A stretch of 49,298 nt of DNA from Neoroseomonas oryzicola. GTDB lineage: Bacteria; Pseudomonadota; Alphaproteobacteria; Acetobacterales; Acetobacteraceae. The translations under genes and the position numbers were made by a program. The stretch's first letter is position 1. Every line of letters begins with the position of its first letter. The DNA lies in NCBI RefSeq assembly GCF_012163135.1, contig NZ_JAAVUP010000018.1, positions 1 through 49,298 of the forward strand, in the 5' to 3' direction. The notes under the pieces were generated by a model that was not told where the DNA came from, ran no database searches, and saw nothing but the letters and a program-made list of their open reading frames with translations. Below, one piece after another: positions 41,279-49,282 of the stretch.

Positions 41279-42894
41279 GCGCGCTGCTGCTGACCCTGAC
41301 GCCGGTCGTGCCGCTGCTGATGGTGGCGGCGCTGGCCGTGCCGGCCCTGCGCCCGGCCGTGCTGCGGCTGCTCTGGATCGCGCCGCTGCCGGGGCTGGCC
41401 TGTGCGCTGTTCGCGCATGGCAGCGAGCCCTTCATCGTCTATGCCCGCGTGCGGCTCATGCTGGCGCTCGACGGCCCCTCGGCGCTGCTGCTCGGCGCGG
41501 CAGCAGTGCTGTGGTGCGCAGCCTCGGTCTACGCGCAGTGCTACATGGCGAAGGATGGCCTCGCGCGCTTCGCGGGATGGTGGCTGCCGACCATGGCGGG
41601 CAGCCTCGGCGTCTTCGTCGCGGGCGACCTGATCGGCTTCTACCTTGTCTATGCGCTGGCGAGCCTGCCGGCCTGGGGCCTCGTCGTGCATGACCGCACG
41701 GCGCGCGCCTGGAATGCGGGCGCGACCTACATCCTGCTGACCGTGCTGGGCGAGGCCGCGCTGCTTGCCGCCTTCGCGCTGCTCGCGGCCTTCTCGCCGG
41801 GATCGACGCTCGCCATCGCCGACGTGCTGCCGCACCTGGCCGACGCGCCGCTGCGGGACGTGACCATCGGGCTGTTGATCCTGGGCTTCGGGCTGAAGGC
41901 GGGGCTGGTGCCGCTGCATGTCTGGCTGCCGCTCGCGCATCCGGCCGCACCCATGCCGGCCTCGGCGGTGCTGAGCGGGGCGATCATCAAGGCCGGCATC
42001 ATCGGCCTGATCCGCTTCCTGCCCGCCGAGGTCACGCCCATGGGCTGGGGCGAGGCCCTCGCCGTCATCGGCTTCGTCACCGCCTTCTGGGGGGTGGGCA
42101 TGGGCGTGACGCAGCGCAACCCCAAGACGGTGCTCGCCTATTCCTCGGTCAGCCAGATGGGGGTGGTGGCAGCGGCGATCGGCATGGGCATCGCCGGCGG
42201 CATCGCGACGACGCCAACCTCCGCCGCCTACTACGCGCTGCACCACGTGCTGGCGAAAGGGGCGCTGTTCCTTGCCGTCGGAGTCGCGGCCAAGAGCGGC
42301 GGCGCCGCGCGCGCCTGGGTCATCCTGCCGGCGGTGCTGCTCGCGCTGGGCTTCGGCGGCATGCCGCTGACCGGGGGCTGGCTGGCGAAGGAGGCGGTGA
42401 AGGTCGAACTGGGCAGCGGGCTTGTCGGCACGTTGTCCGCGCTGTCGGCGGCCGGGTCGACGCTGCTGATGCTGCACTTCGCGCGGCGCCTCGCCGCGGG
42501 ATTCGCCGTGGAGGAACGGGCGCGGCCGCCGCTGGAATTGCTGTTGCCCTGGCTGGCGATGGCCGCCGCCGCGGTGGTGCTGCCCTGGGCGCTGTTCGAC
42601 GTGGCGGGAGGATCGCTGGCCGCCGTGCTGACCGGCGCATCCATGCTGAAGGCGCTGTGGCCGGTGCTGGCGGGCCTGGCGTTGCTCGGGGTGCTGGCCT
42701 GGCTTGGCGATCGCGTGCCGGAGGTCCCGGGCGGCGACGTGCTGCAGCTCGGGCGCCGACTGCTGCGTCGTGCCGCGCCCGTCGCCCCGGCGCTGGAACG
42801 CGCCGAGGCCGTGCTGCGCGCCTGGCCCGCGGCAGGGCTGGCACTGCTCGTGCTGGCCCTCGCGCTCGGACTCGCCATGACGGGCGTGCCGTGA
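41275..42894 (+). CDS. Second antiporter-like subunit (NuoL/M-like), lacking the TM5 glutamate
   Basis: The 539-residue protein has about 14 membrane segments. The lysine and histidine positions are present: Lys208 and His215 in LKAGLVPLHVWLPLAHPAAP, Lys239 in IIKAGIIG and a Lys in GGWLAKEAVK. The position of the TM5 Glu is Ala127, in FYLVYALASLPAWGL, by comparison with FYVALELLTF of the neighbouring subunit. The C-terminus carries an extra amphipathic, Arg-rich stretch (LGRRLLRRAAP) before a final membrane segment, rather like the lateral arm start of NuoL/MrpA but shorter. It may replace the missing MrpA N-terminal pump. Start at ATG 41275 overlaps the previous stop. Confidence 0.88.
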   Translation: MSALLLTLTPVVPLLMVAALAVPALRPAVLRLLWIAPLPGLACALFAHGSEPFIVYARVRLMLALDGPSALLLGAAAVLWCAASVYAQCYMAKDGLARFAGWWLPTMAGSLGVFVAGDLIGFYLVYALASLPAWGLVVHDRTARAWNAGATYILLTVLGEAALLAAFALLAAFSPGSTLAIADVLPHLADAPLRDVTIGLLILGFGLKAGLVPLHVWLPLAHPAAPMPASAVLSGAIIKAGIIGLIRFLPAEVTPMGWGEALAVIGFVTAFWGVGMGVTQRNPKTVLAYSSVSQMGVVAAAIGMGIAGGIATTPTSAAYYALHHVLAKGALFLAVGVAAKSGGAARAWVILPAVLLALGFGGMPLTGGWLAKEAVKVELGSGLVGTLSALSAAGSTLLMLHFARRLAAGFAVEERARPPLELLLPWLAMAAAAVVLPWALFDVAGGSLAAVLTGASMLKALWPVLAGLALLGVLAWLGDRVPEVPGGDVLQLGRRLLRRAAPVAPALERAEAVLRAWPAAGLALLVLALALGLAMTGVP

Positions 42895-45296
42895 GGCGCC
42901 ACCTGCGCCGCGCGGCCTGGCTGCTGCTCGTCGTGCCGCTGCTCGGCGGCGGGGCCCTCGCGGCGCTGCAGGCGATGATCGCGCGCGGTTATTTCACCGC
43001 GCGCGTCGATGCGGCGCTGGAACAGGCGACGGGCCGGACGGTCAGCCATGGCGGCATCCAGGTCAGCCCCGGCCTGCGGCCGCGCATCGTGCTGACGGGC
43101 GCAACGGTCGCCAACATCCCCGGCGGCTCGCGCCCCGAATTCGCGCGCATCGGTCGGCTCGAGGTGACGCTCGCGCTGCTGCCGCTGCTCTCGGGCCATG
43201 TCGAGATCGACAGCCTGCGGCTGGCGGACGCCGACATCGTTCTCGAACGCGACGCGGAGGGACGGCCCAACTGGGTGTTCGGCGGCGGGGGCGGCGGGGG
43301 CGGCATCGGCATCCCGACGGTCGATATCGCCGATACCCGCATCACCCTGCCCCAGGGGCCGGTGCACGATGTGCACGTCGAGCGCCTGCGCCTCGAGCGC
43401 GAGGCCCCGCACGATCCTCTGGAACTGCGTGGCCATGTGAGGCTCGACGGGGAAGCGCTGACGCTGACCGCCCGGCTCGGGCCGGAGGCCGAAGGCATAC
43501 TGCCGCTCGCGGCCGACATCGCCGGCGACGGGCTGCGCCTGACGCTCGAGGGATCCTGGCCGCGCCACAGCGGGACGCCTGGCTGGGCGCTCGCGGCCGA
43601 GGCCGAGCTGAACGCCGCCGCGGCGCTGCGCCTCGCAACCCGTTTCGGGCACGATCTGCCGCTGGCCGGCCCGCTGAACGCGAAGGCGAGGCTCGCCCCG
43701 GGCAATCCCTGGCCGTCCGTCAGCGACCTCACGGTGCGGCTCGGCCCCACCGACGCGACGCGACTGCTGCCGGGACTTCGGCTGGCGCGGGCGGAACTGC
43801 GCGCGGCTTCCTTCGACGATCCGGCGCAATTCAGCGCCCAGGGGACGCGCAACGGCGCTGACCTCGGGTTGACCGCCAGCCTGCCCTCCCCGCGCCGCAT
43901 GCTCGAGGCATCCACGGACGAGGCTGTGCCGATCGAGGCGAACGTCACTTCCGGCCGTTCGCGACTCACGCTGCGCGGCGAGGTCCGCACCGACCGGCCG
44001 CCCGGCGAGGCGGTCCTTGCTGCCCGGTTGACGACGCCGGACTTCGCGACAGTCGGGCCGGTGCTCGGCACCACGCTGCCGCGCCTGTCCGGCACGACGG
44101 CCGAGGCGCGCATGTCGGGTCTCCTCACCCGCACCCTGCGGCTGCAGGACCTGCGCGTGACGGCCGAAGGGATCGAGGCGGAAGGCGACCTCGAGATCGG
44201 CTTCGGCGAGCGGCCGGCCTTCCGCGGCGAGGTTTCCGCACGGCGGATCGACCTCGACCGCCTGGGCGGCGGCGGTCCGGCGCCGGCGCGGCGCGCGGGG
44301 CGCGTCATTCCCGACCATCCGCTGCCGCTCGCGATGCTGCGCGGCGCGGATGCGGAGTTGCGGCTCTCGGCGGCGACGCTCATCGCCGGCGGGGTCGCCT
44401 GGCGCGACGCGCGCGCCACGGTTGCCCTCGCAGGCGGTCGGCTGGCGGTGGATCCGCTCACCGTCACCATACCGGGCGGCCCGGTCGGCGGGCGCTTCGC
44501 GATCGACGCGACCGCGACGCCGCCGCAGGCAAGCCTGTCCCTGCGCAGCCACGGGCGGGGCCTCGACCTTTCGGCAATGCGGCGCGCCTTCGGCGTCCCG
44601 GCCGGTTTCGAAGGCACGGCCGAGCTCGCACTCGACCTGCATGGCACGGGGACGACGGCGCGGGGGCTGGCCGCTAGCCTCGGCGGTGAGTTCGGCATCG
44701 CGATGCTGGGCGGGCGCTTCACCGGGGCGACGGCGCTGCGCATCGGGCCGGACCTCGCGCGCGCGCTGATGCCGCGCGGCACGCCGGCGGACGGGCTGGC
44801 GCTGCGCTGCCTGGCCATCCGGCTGTCGGCGGAAGCGGGCCTCGCGCACAGCCAGGCCCTTCTGATGGAGGGCGAGTTCGGCAGGATCGAGGGCAGCCTG
44901 GCTCTCAACTTGCGCGACGAGACCATCGCGGCGCGCCTGCTGCCCGACGTCCGCGTGCTCGGCGTGACGGTGCGCGCGCCGGTGACGGTCGGCGGCACGC
45001 TGGCCGATCCGCGCATCGGCGTGGAGCCCGGCGCCGCCTTCGCGCGGGTGGCGGGCGACACGGTGGCGAACCGGCTGTGGCGCAGCAGCACGGTGGAGTT
45101 CCTGCGCGGCGCGACGGGCAGCGCGCCGCCGGGCGGGGATTGCGGCGCGGCGCTGACCCTGGCGCGCCTCGGCCGCGCGGGCGCCATGCCGGACGCCGCC
45201 GCGGCGCCGATCCCGCTGGTGCCGCGCGAACTGCAGGGCACCGCGCAGGACGTGGTACGCGGAATCGGCGGGCTTCTCGGCGGCCGGCGGCGCTAA
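42891..45296 (+). CDS. AsmA-family protein
   Basis: The 801-residue protein has an N-terminal membrane anchor (WLLLVVPLLGGGALAALQ) and a long repeating beta-rich region: FTARVDAALEQATGRTVSH, then VEIDSLRLADADIVLERD, and a C-terminal AsmA-like segment (ASLGGEFGIAMLGGRF, LRCLAIRLSAEAGLAHS). AsmA/TamB relatives are inner-membrane proteins reaching into the periplasm and are implicated in phospholipid transport to the outer membrane. A run of eight glycines lies near residue 130. The GTG start at 42891 overlaps the stop of the antiporter-like subunit (GTGA), so it is translated with the Mrp-like genes. What links it to ion transport is unknown. Confidence 0.88.
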   Translation: MRRHLRRAAWLLLVVPLLGGGALAALQAMIARGYFTARVDAALEQATGRTVSHGGIQVSPGLRPRIVLTGATVANIPGGSRPEFARIGRLEVTLALLPLLSGHVEIDSLRLADADIVLERDAEGRPNWVFGGGGGGGGIGIPTVDIADTRITLPQGPVHDVHVERLRLEREAPHDPLELRGHVRLDGEALTLTARLGPEAEGILPLAADIAGDGLRLTLEGSWPRHSGTPGWALAAEAELNAAAALRLATRFGHDLPLAGPLNAKARLAPGNPWPSVSDLTVRLGPTDATRLLPGLRLARAELRAASFDDPAQFSAQGTRNGADLGLTASLPSPRRMLEASTDEAVPIEANVTSGRSRLTLRGEVRTDRPPGEAVLAARLTTPDFATVGPVLGTTLPRLSGTTAEARMSGLLTRTLRLQDLRVTAEGIEAEGDLEIGFGERPAFRGEVSARRIDLDRLGGGGPAPARRAGRVIPDHPLPLAMLRGADAELRLSAATLIAGGVAWRDARATVALAGGRLAVDPLTVTIPGGPVGGRFAIDATATPPQASLSLRSHGRGLDLSAMRRAFGVPAGFEGTAELALDLHGTGTTARGLAASLGGEFGIAMLGGRFTGATALRIGPDLARALMPRGTPADGLALRCLAIRLSAEAGLAHSQALLMEGEFGRIEGSLALNLRDETIAARLLPDVRVLGVTVRAPVTVGGTLADPRIGVEPGAAFARVAGDTVANRLWRSSTVEFLRGATGSAPPGGDCGAALTLARLGRAGAMPDAAAAPIPLVPRELQGTAQDVVRGIGGLLGGRRR

Positions 45297-45313
45297 CGCG
45301 CCGGCCGAGTTCC

Positions 45314-46297
45314 CTACTGGTAGGGCGCGAAGGCAGCCCCCGCAGCGGCCTTCCCGGACCCGCCCCGCAGCGCGAGGCCGAGCAGCAGCCGCGCCTTCAG
45401 TCCCGAGAGCATCCCTGCCGGGATGGCGCCACGCCGGATCAGGTCGATCTCGCCGCCCGGATAGCCGTAGGTCTCGGTGAAGACCGGCCCTGCCGCCGAA
45501 CGGGAGGCGAGCACCACCGGCATCCGCGCGGCGAGGTCCCCGATCGCCTGCGCCGCATCGGCCGGGACGTGGCCGGCACCCATGCCCTCGATGACCGCGC
45601 CGGCATAACCGAGGCTCGGCAAGGCCCCGAGCAGCCGGCCGTCGTCGCCCATCGCCCAGCGCAGCAATGCGACCTCGGCCGGTGGGCCGGCGGCGGCGGG
45701 GAGCACCGGCTTGCGCGGCACGCGGGCGAAGATCCGCGGGCGGCCTTCCGCCACCGCGCCGATCGGCCCGACCATCGGCGAGGCGAAGGCCGAGGGCAGC
45801 GTCGTGTGCGTCTTCTGCACGAAGCGCGCGGCATGGATGTCGTAGTTCAGCACCGCGAGCGCACCGAGGCCGCGTGCCTCCTCGCTCGCCGCGACGCGCG
45901 CCGCGGCGAGCAGGTTGGCCGGCCCGTCCGCCCCGGGCGCATCCGCCCCGCGCATCGCGCCGGTGATCACGACCGGCCGGTCGCCCGCCACCAGCAGGTC
46001 GAGGATGAAGGCGGATTCCTCGATGGTATCGGTGCCCTGGATGACCACGGCGCCGTCCGCGCCGGCGGCGAAGGCGTCCTCGATGCGGCGCGCGGTCTCG
46101 ACCAGGTGCGCGGGCGTCAGCGAGGGGCTGGGCAGGCGGGCGGGGCTTTCGGCGATAATGTCGGCCACCTCGCCCAGCGCGGGCACCGACGCGACGAGTT
46201 CCGCCGCGCCGAGCTTCGGCGTGATGCCGCCCTCCGCCGAGGGCAGCATGGTGATGGTGCCGCCGAGCGAGAGGAGGATCAGCCGCCTTCGGCTCAC
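45314..46297 (-). CDS. L-asparaginase (type I/II family)
   Basis: The 327-residue protein has the two asparaginase threonine motifs: LSLGGTITM near the N-terminus (nucleophile Thr14) and VIQGTDTIEESAF (Thr89-Asp90). TGAMRGADAPGADGPANLL matches the family loop. It hydrolyses asparagine to aspartate and ammonia. There is no signal peptide, so it acts in the cytoplasm. The start is GTG 46297, which overlaps the TGA of the MFS gene (GTGA). It is the last gene of the glsA-MFS-asparaginase run and converges with the AsmA gene across a 17-base gap. Confidence 0.92.
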   Translation of the reverse strand: MSRRRLILLSLGGTITMLPSAEGGITPKLGAAELVASVPALGEVADIIAESPARLPSPSLTPAHLVETARRIEDAFAAGADGAVVIQGTDTIEESAFILDLLVAGDRPVVITGAMRGADAPGADGPANLLAAARVAASEEARGLGALAVLNYDIHAARFVQKTHTTLPSAFASPMVGPIGAVAEGRPRIFARVPRKPVLPAAAGPPAEVALLRWAMGDDGRLLGALPSLGYAGAVIEGMGAGHVPADAAQAIGDLAARMPVVLASRSAAGPVFTETYGYPGGEIDLIRRGAIPAGMLSGLKARLLLGLALRGGSGKAAAGAAFAPYQ

Positions 46298-47943
46298 GCC
46301 GTGGTCTCCTCGCGCCGCCGCGCCGCGCCGCGCGGCTGGATGCCATCGGGGATCTCGCCCGGCTTGTAGCCTGGCAGGCGGCTCGCCGGGATGATCGCGA
46401 GGGCCGCGACCGCGGCCATGATGAGCAGGCCGATCTTGAGCGCCTGGAGGCGGGCCTCGGTGTTCACGCGCACCGCCTCGGCCACCTGTGCGGGCGCGGC
46501 GCCGGTGCGTTCCATGATGCCGAGCAGCCGGTCGTTGGAGACGAAGTTGATGCTGTCGAGGTCGATCTGGGAGATGACCGCCGGCGGCAGCTGCGGGTTC
46601 TCGGCAATGCGGTAGAGGATGCCGGCCGAGAGCAGCCCCACCAGCAAGGCGCCCGCGACCGCGGTGCCGACGCCGGCCGCGAGGTTCTGCGTCGTGCCGC
46701 GCAGCGAGCCCACGTCGCCCGCCAGTTCCTTCGGCGCCGCCGTTACCAAGACGTTGAACACCAGCGTCACCAGCGCCCCCTGCCCCAGGCCGAAGGTGAT
46801 CAGCCCGAACATCACAGGGATCGCCGACCAATCGTTCCGCACCACGAAGGCGAGCCAGAGCAGGCCGACGATGCAAAGCAGGAAGCCGCCCTGGGCGATG
46901 CGCCGCGGCGTCACCTTGTCGTACAGCCGCACCACCAGCATGGCGGTGAAGAACACCGTCAGGTTGAAGGGCATCATCGCGATCGCCGTCTCGATCGGGG
47001 TCCGACCCTGCACGATCTGGATGTAGAGCGGCACGGTGAAGTTCAGCATGGCCTCGAGCCCGACCACGGTGAACATGGCGTAGACCGCGGCGCGTTCCTC
47101 GCCCGAGGTGATGACGCGCAGGTCGAGCAGCGGCGTGCCGCCGCGCGCCGCCACACGCCGGCACCAGGCGATGAAGGTCTGCAGCAGGATCGCGCCGGTC
47201 ACGATCATCAGCGGCGCGGGCGACATGCCGAAGACGTCGAAGGGTGCGGCCGGGCGCGCGACGCCGAGGCCCCAGCGGTTGAGGTTGTTGAAGCCGAACA
47301 CCACGAGAATGATCGCGGCCGCCGCCAGCGCGACGCCGACGACGTCGATCTTCACCTCGGGGCGCGACTCCTCGGGCTTCAGGCGGAAGGACAGCCAGAA
47401 CACCACCGCCGAGGCGACCACCAGGATGCCGAAGACCGGCCGCCAGCCGATGAAGGTACCGAGCATCCCACCGATCAGGAAGGCAGCGACCCCCGCCGCC
47501 GCGCGCGCCGAACCCAGCGCGCCCACCGCCGTGGCCTGCTGCTGGCCGCGATAGTGGTGCGCGATCAGCGCGACCAGCGCCGGCACGATCACCGCCGCGG
47601 CGAGGCCCGCCAGGAGCTGCGCCACCAGCATGAAGGTCGCCGCCGGGGCGATCACCATCAGCACCTGCGCGATGCCGAACAGCCCGACCACCACGCGGAA
47701 AACCGCGGTGGAGCCGAAGCGCTGCACCAGCTTCGCCCCCAGCATCACGAAGCCCGCGACCGAGAGCGAGTACATCACGATGCCGGTGGCGATGGTGGTC
47801 GGCGGCACGCCGAAGCTCGACACCATGCCTGCGAGCGAGACCGGCAAGGCGGCCACGTTGAAGGACATCAGCATCTGGCCGAGCGCGATCGCGATCATCG
47901 GCACCCAGGATTCGCGGGCCTCGGTCCCTGCCGTACTGCTCAT
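46294..47943 (-). CDS. MFS transporter (DHA2-like, 14 TM)
   Basis: The 549-residue protein has about 14 membrane segments. The N-terminal half carries typical MFS features: GQMLMSFNVAALPVSLAG in TM1, LVQRFGSTAVFRVV in the loop 2-3 region and LVALIAHHYRGQQQATAVG. A longer periplasmic segment (about 455-510) precedes the last helix, and the C-terminus is Arg-rich. It resembles DHA2 drug/proton antiporters; with glutaminase upstream and asparaginase downstream, export or import of an amino acid or amide is also possible. ATG 47943 is supported by a G-rich Shine-Dalgarno-like region. It overlaps the asparaginase start by four bases. Confidence 0.88.
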   Translation of the reverse strand: MSSTAGTEARESWVPMIAIALGQMLMSFNVAALPVSLAGMVSSFGVPPTTIATGIVMYSLSVAGFVMLGAKLVQRFGSTAVFRVVVGLFGIAQVLMVIAPAATFMLVAQLLAGLAAAVIVPALVALIAHHYRGQQQATAVGALGSARAAAGVAAFLIGGMLGTFIGWRPVFGILVVASAVVFWLSFRLKPEESRPEVKIDVVGVALAAAAIILVVFGFNNLNRWGLGVARPAAPFDVFGMSPAPLMIVTGAILLQTFIAWCRRVAARGGTPLLDLRVITSGEERAAVYAMFTVVGLEAMLNFTVPLYIQIVQGRTPIETAIAMMPFNLTVFFTAMLVVRLYDKVTPRRIAQGGFLLCIVGLLWLAFVVRNDWSAIPVMFGLITFGLGQGALVTLVFNVLVTAAPKELAGDVGSLRGTTQNLAAGVGTAVAGALLVGLLSAGILYRIAENPQLPPAVISQIDLDSINFVSNDRLLGIMERTGAAPAQVAEAVRVNTEARLQALKIGLLIMAAVAALAIIPASRLPGYKPGEIPDGIQPRGAARRREETTA

Positions 47944-47984
47944 CGGTCGTCCCCCCCCAGGCGTTTCGTCGTTGTCGCGACGCG

Positions 47985-48986
47985 TCATTCGGGCTGCGAG
48001 GCGAAAAGGTTGAGCCCGAGGCGTTCGGACAGGAAGCGCGTCACGAGCTGCCCGCGAACGCTGTTCCCGGCCTCGTCCAGCGGCGGCGAGAAGACGCCGA
48101 GCCCGCCCTTGCCAGGCGCGATGGTCACGATGCCGCCGGCGACGCCGCTCTTGCCCGGCAGGCCGATCTCGTAGAGCCAGTCGCCCGATTGCTCGTAGAG
48201 GCCCGCCGTCGCCATCACCGCGAGGATGCGCTTGCAACGCTCGGCGTCGACGACGCGTTCCTTCGTGACCGGGTTCACGCCCCCATCGGCGAGCGTCGCG
48301 CCCATCACCGCGAGGTCGTGCGCGGTGACGTTCAGCGCGCATTGGCGGGTGTAGACGTCGGTCGCCTCCTCCGGGTCCGAGTACATCCGCCCGTAGCCCC
48401 ACAGGAGCCGCGCGATGCCCTGGTTGCGCTGGTTGGTCGCGGCCTCGGAGGCGTAGACCTCCTCGTCCATCACGAGGTCGCGGCCGGCGAAGCGCGACAG
48501 GCCCTCCCGGATGAAGCGCCAGCGTTCCTCGGCATTGGCGCCGGGTGCCAGGCTGGTGGTCGCGATGGCCCCGGCATTGACCATCGGGTTCATGGTGCGG
48601 TCGGCGTTCAGTTCGATCGCCATCACCGAGTTGAAGGGCAGGCCGGTGGCGTTGACACCGACCGCCTCCCGCGCACGGCCGCCGCCCAGCGCCTGGCAGA
48701 CCAGGGCGAAGACGAAGGGCTTGGAGATCGACTGGATCGAGAAGGCCTGGGCCGCTTCGCCGACCTCATGCACCGCGCCGCCGGTGCCGGCGACGCAGAT
48801 GCCGAACCAGTCGGGGCGCGCCTTGGCCAGGGCCGGAATGTAGTCGGCCACCTTGCCGTCCGCGACGCCGCGGTAGCGGGCGTGGGCTTCCTGCACCAGG
48901 GCGGCGACCGCGGCGGCGGCTGGCAGCCGGCCGGTGGAGATCGCGGGCGGGCCGAGCGCCTCCTCGGCATGCAGGCGGTCGTGCAT
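47985..48986 (-). CDS. glsA: Glutaminase A
   Basis: This 333-residue serine-dependent glutaminase of the beta-lactamase-like fold converts glutamine to glutamate and ammonia. The catalytic S-x-x-K motif is SISK (Ser86, Lys89) in AFSIQSISKPF. Other family features are GVNATGLPFNSVMAIE, NPMVNAGAIATTSL, AATNQRNQGIARLLWGYGRM and GLPGKSGVAGGIV. No signal peptide. It is the first gene of the amide operon, 41 bases ahead of the MFS gene. Confidence 0.95.
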   Translation of the reverse strand: MHDRLHAEEALGPPAISTGRLPAAAAVAALVQEAHARYRGVADGKVADYIPALAKARPDWFGICVAGTGGAVHEVGEAAQAFSIQSISKPFVFALVCQALGGGRAREAVGVNATGLPFNSVMAIELNADRTMNPMVNAGAIATTSLAPGANAEERWRFIREGLSRFAGRDLVMDEEVYASEAATNQRNQGIARLLWGYGRMYSDPEEATDVYTRQCALNVTAHDLAVMGATLADGGVNPVTKERVVDAERCKRILAVMATAGLYEQSGDWLYEIGLPGKSGVAGGIVTIAPGKGGLGVFSPPLDEAGNSVRGQLVTRFLSERLGLNLFASQPE

Positions 48987-49208
48987 GGGGGCGGGTTCCG
49001 ATCATGCGCCGGGGCGACTCCCGGCATCTTGCCGCGGCAGGCTAGCAGCGACCCCAGTGGGACGGATCGGCGCAGCGTCCCCCACCTGGGCGAAGCGTTC
49101 CAAAGCGTTGGGATGCGCGCCCCACGTTGTCGTTCGGAAGCCCAGAGATCCGCCGCGCCGCCCGCAGCCGGCGCGGCGTCCCATGTCGTTGGATCCGTTG
49201 TGTCCGAT

Positions 49209-49248
49209 GAATTTATAAATTCTGCTTGACGACAGCAATTTATAAATT
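49209..49248. promoter_or_regulatory. Pair of AT-rich palindromic operators
   Basis: GAATTTATAAATTC (49209-49222) is a perfect 14-bp palindrome and AATTTATAAATT (49237-49248) repeats its 12-bp core; their centres are 27 bases apart. In such GC-rich DNA two copies are not expected by chance. They flank the -35-like TTGACG at 49226-49231 and precede the truncated gene at 49283. A dimeric regulator (or a pair) binding both and controlling that promoter is inferred. Confidence 0.75.
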
Positions 49249-49254
49249 CTACAC
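49226..49254 (+). promoter_or_regulatory. Putative promoter of the right-edge gene
   Basis: TTGACG at 49226-49231 is a good -35; 17 bases on, CTACAC (49249-49254) is a plausible alphaproteobacterial-type -10. The second AT palindrome lies in the spacer, as for a repressor-controlled promoter. Confidence 0.5.
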
Positions 49255-49282
49255 AGCGCCACACCCGAAGGAGGGACTGGCG

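Larger units (their letters stand above)
48987..49282. other. Divergent intergenic region between glsA and the right-edge gene
   Basis: This 296-base gap holds the leader of glsA on the minus strand and, near its right end, the two AT-rich palindromes, the -35/-10-like elements and the Shine-Dalgarno sequence described separately. No further gene is supported. An 86-codon open frame on the minus strand crosses the palindromes and is not considered real. Confidence 0.5.

Noticed and set aside
43284..43310. Poly-glycine run in the AsmA gene as a possible frameshift or repeat tract
   Set aside because: The frame stays open and the AsmA pattern continues on both sides, so it is an ordinary low-complexity loop.
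42231..46346. 1371-codon minus-strand open frame opposite the AsmA gene
   Set aside because: Composition is that of an antisense shadow; it overlaps four convincing genes and has no recognisable domain.
49002..49262. 86-codon minus-strand frame spanning the AT-rich palindromes
   Set aside because: Its repeated RIYK pattern is just the translation of the operator palindromes; no start context and it lies in a promoter region.
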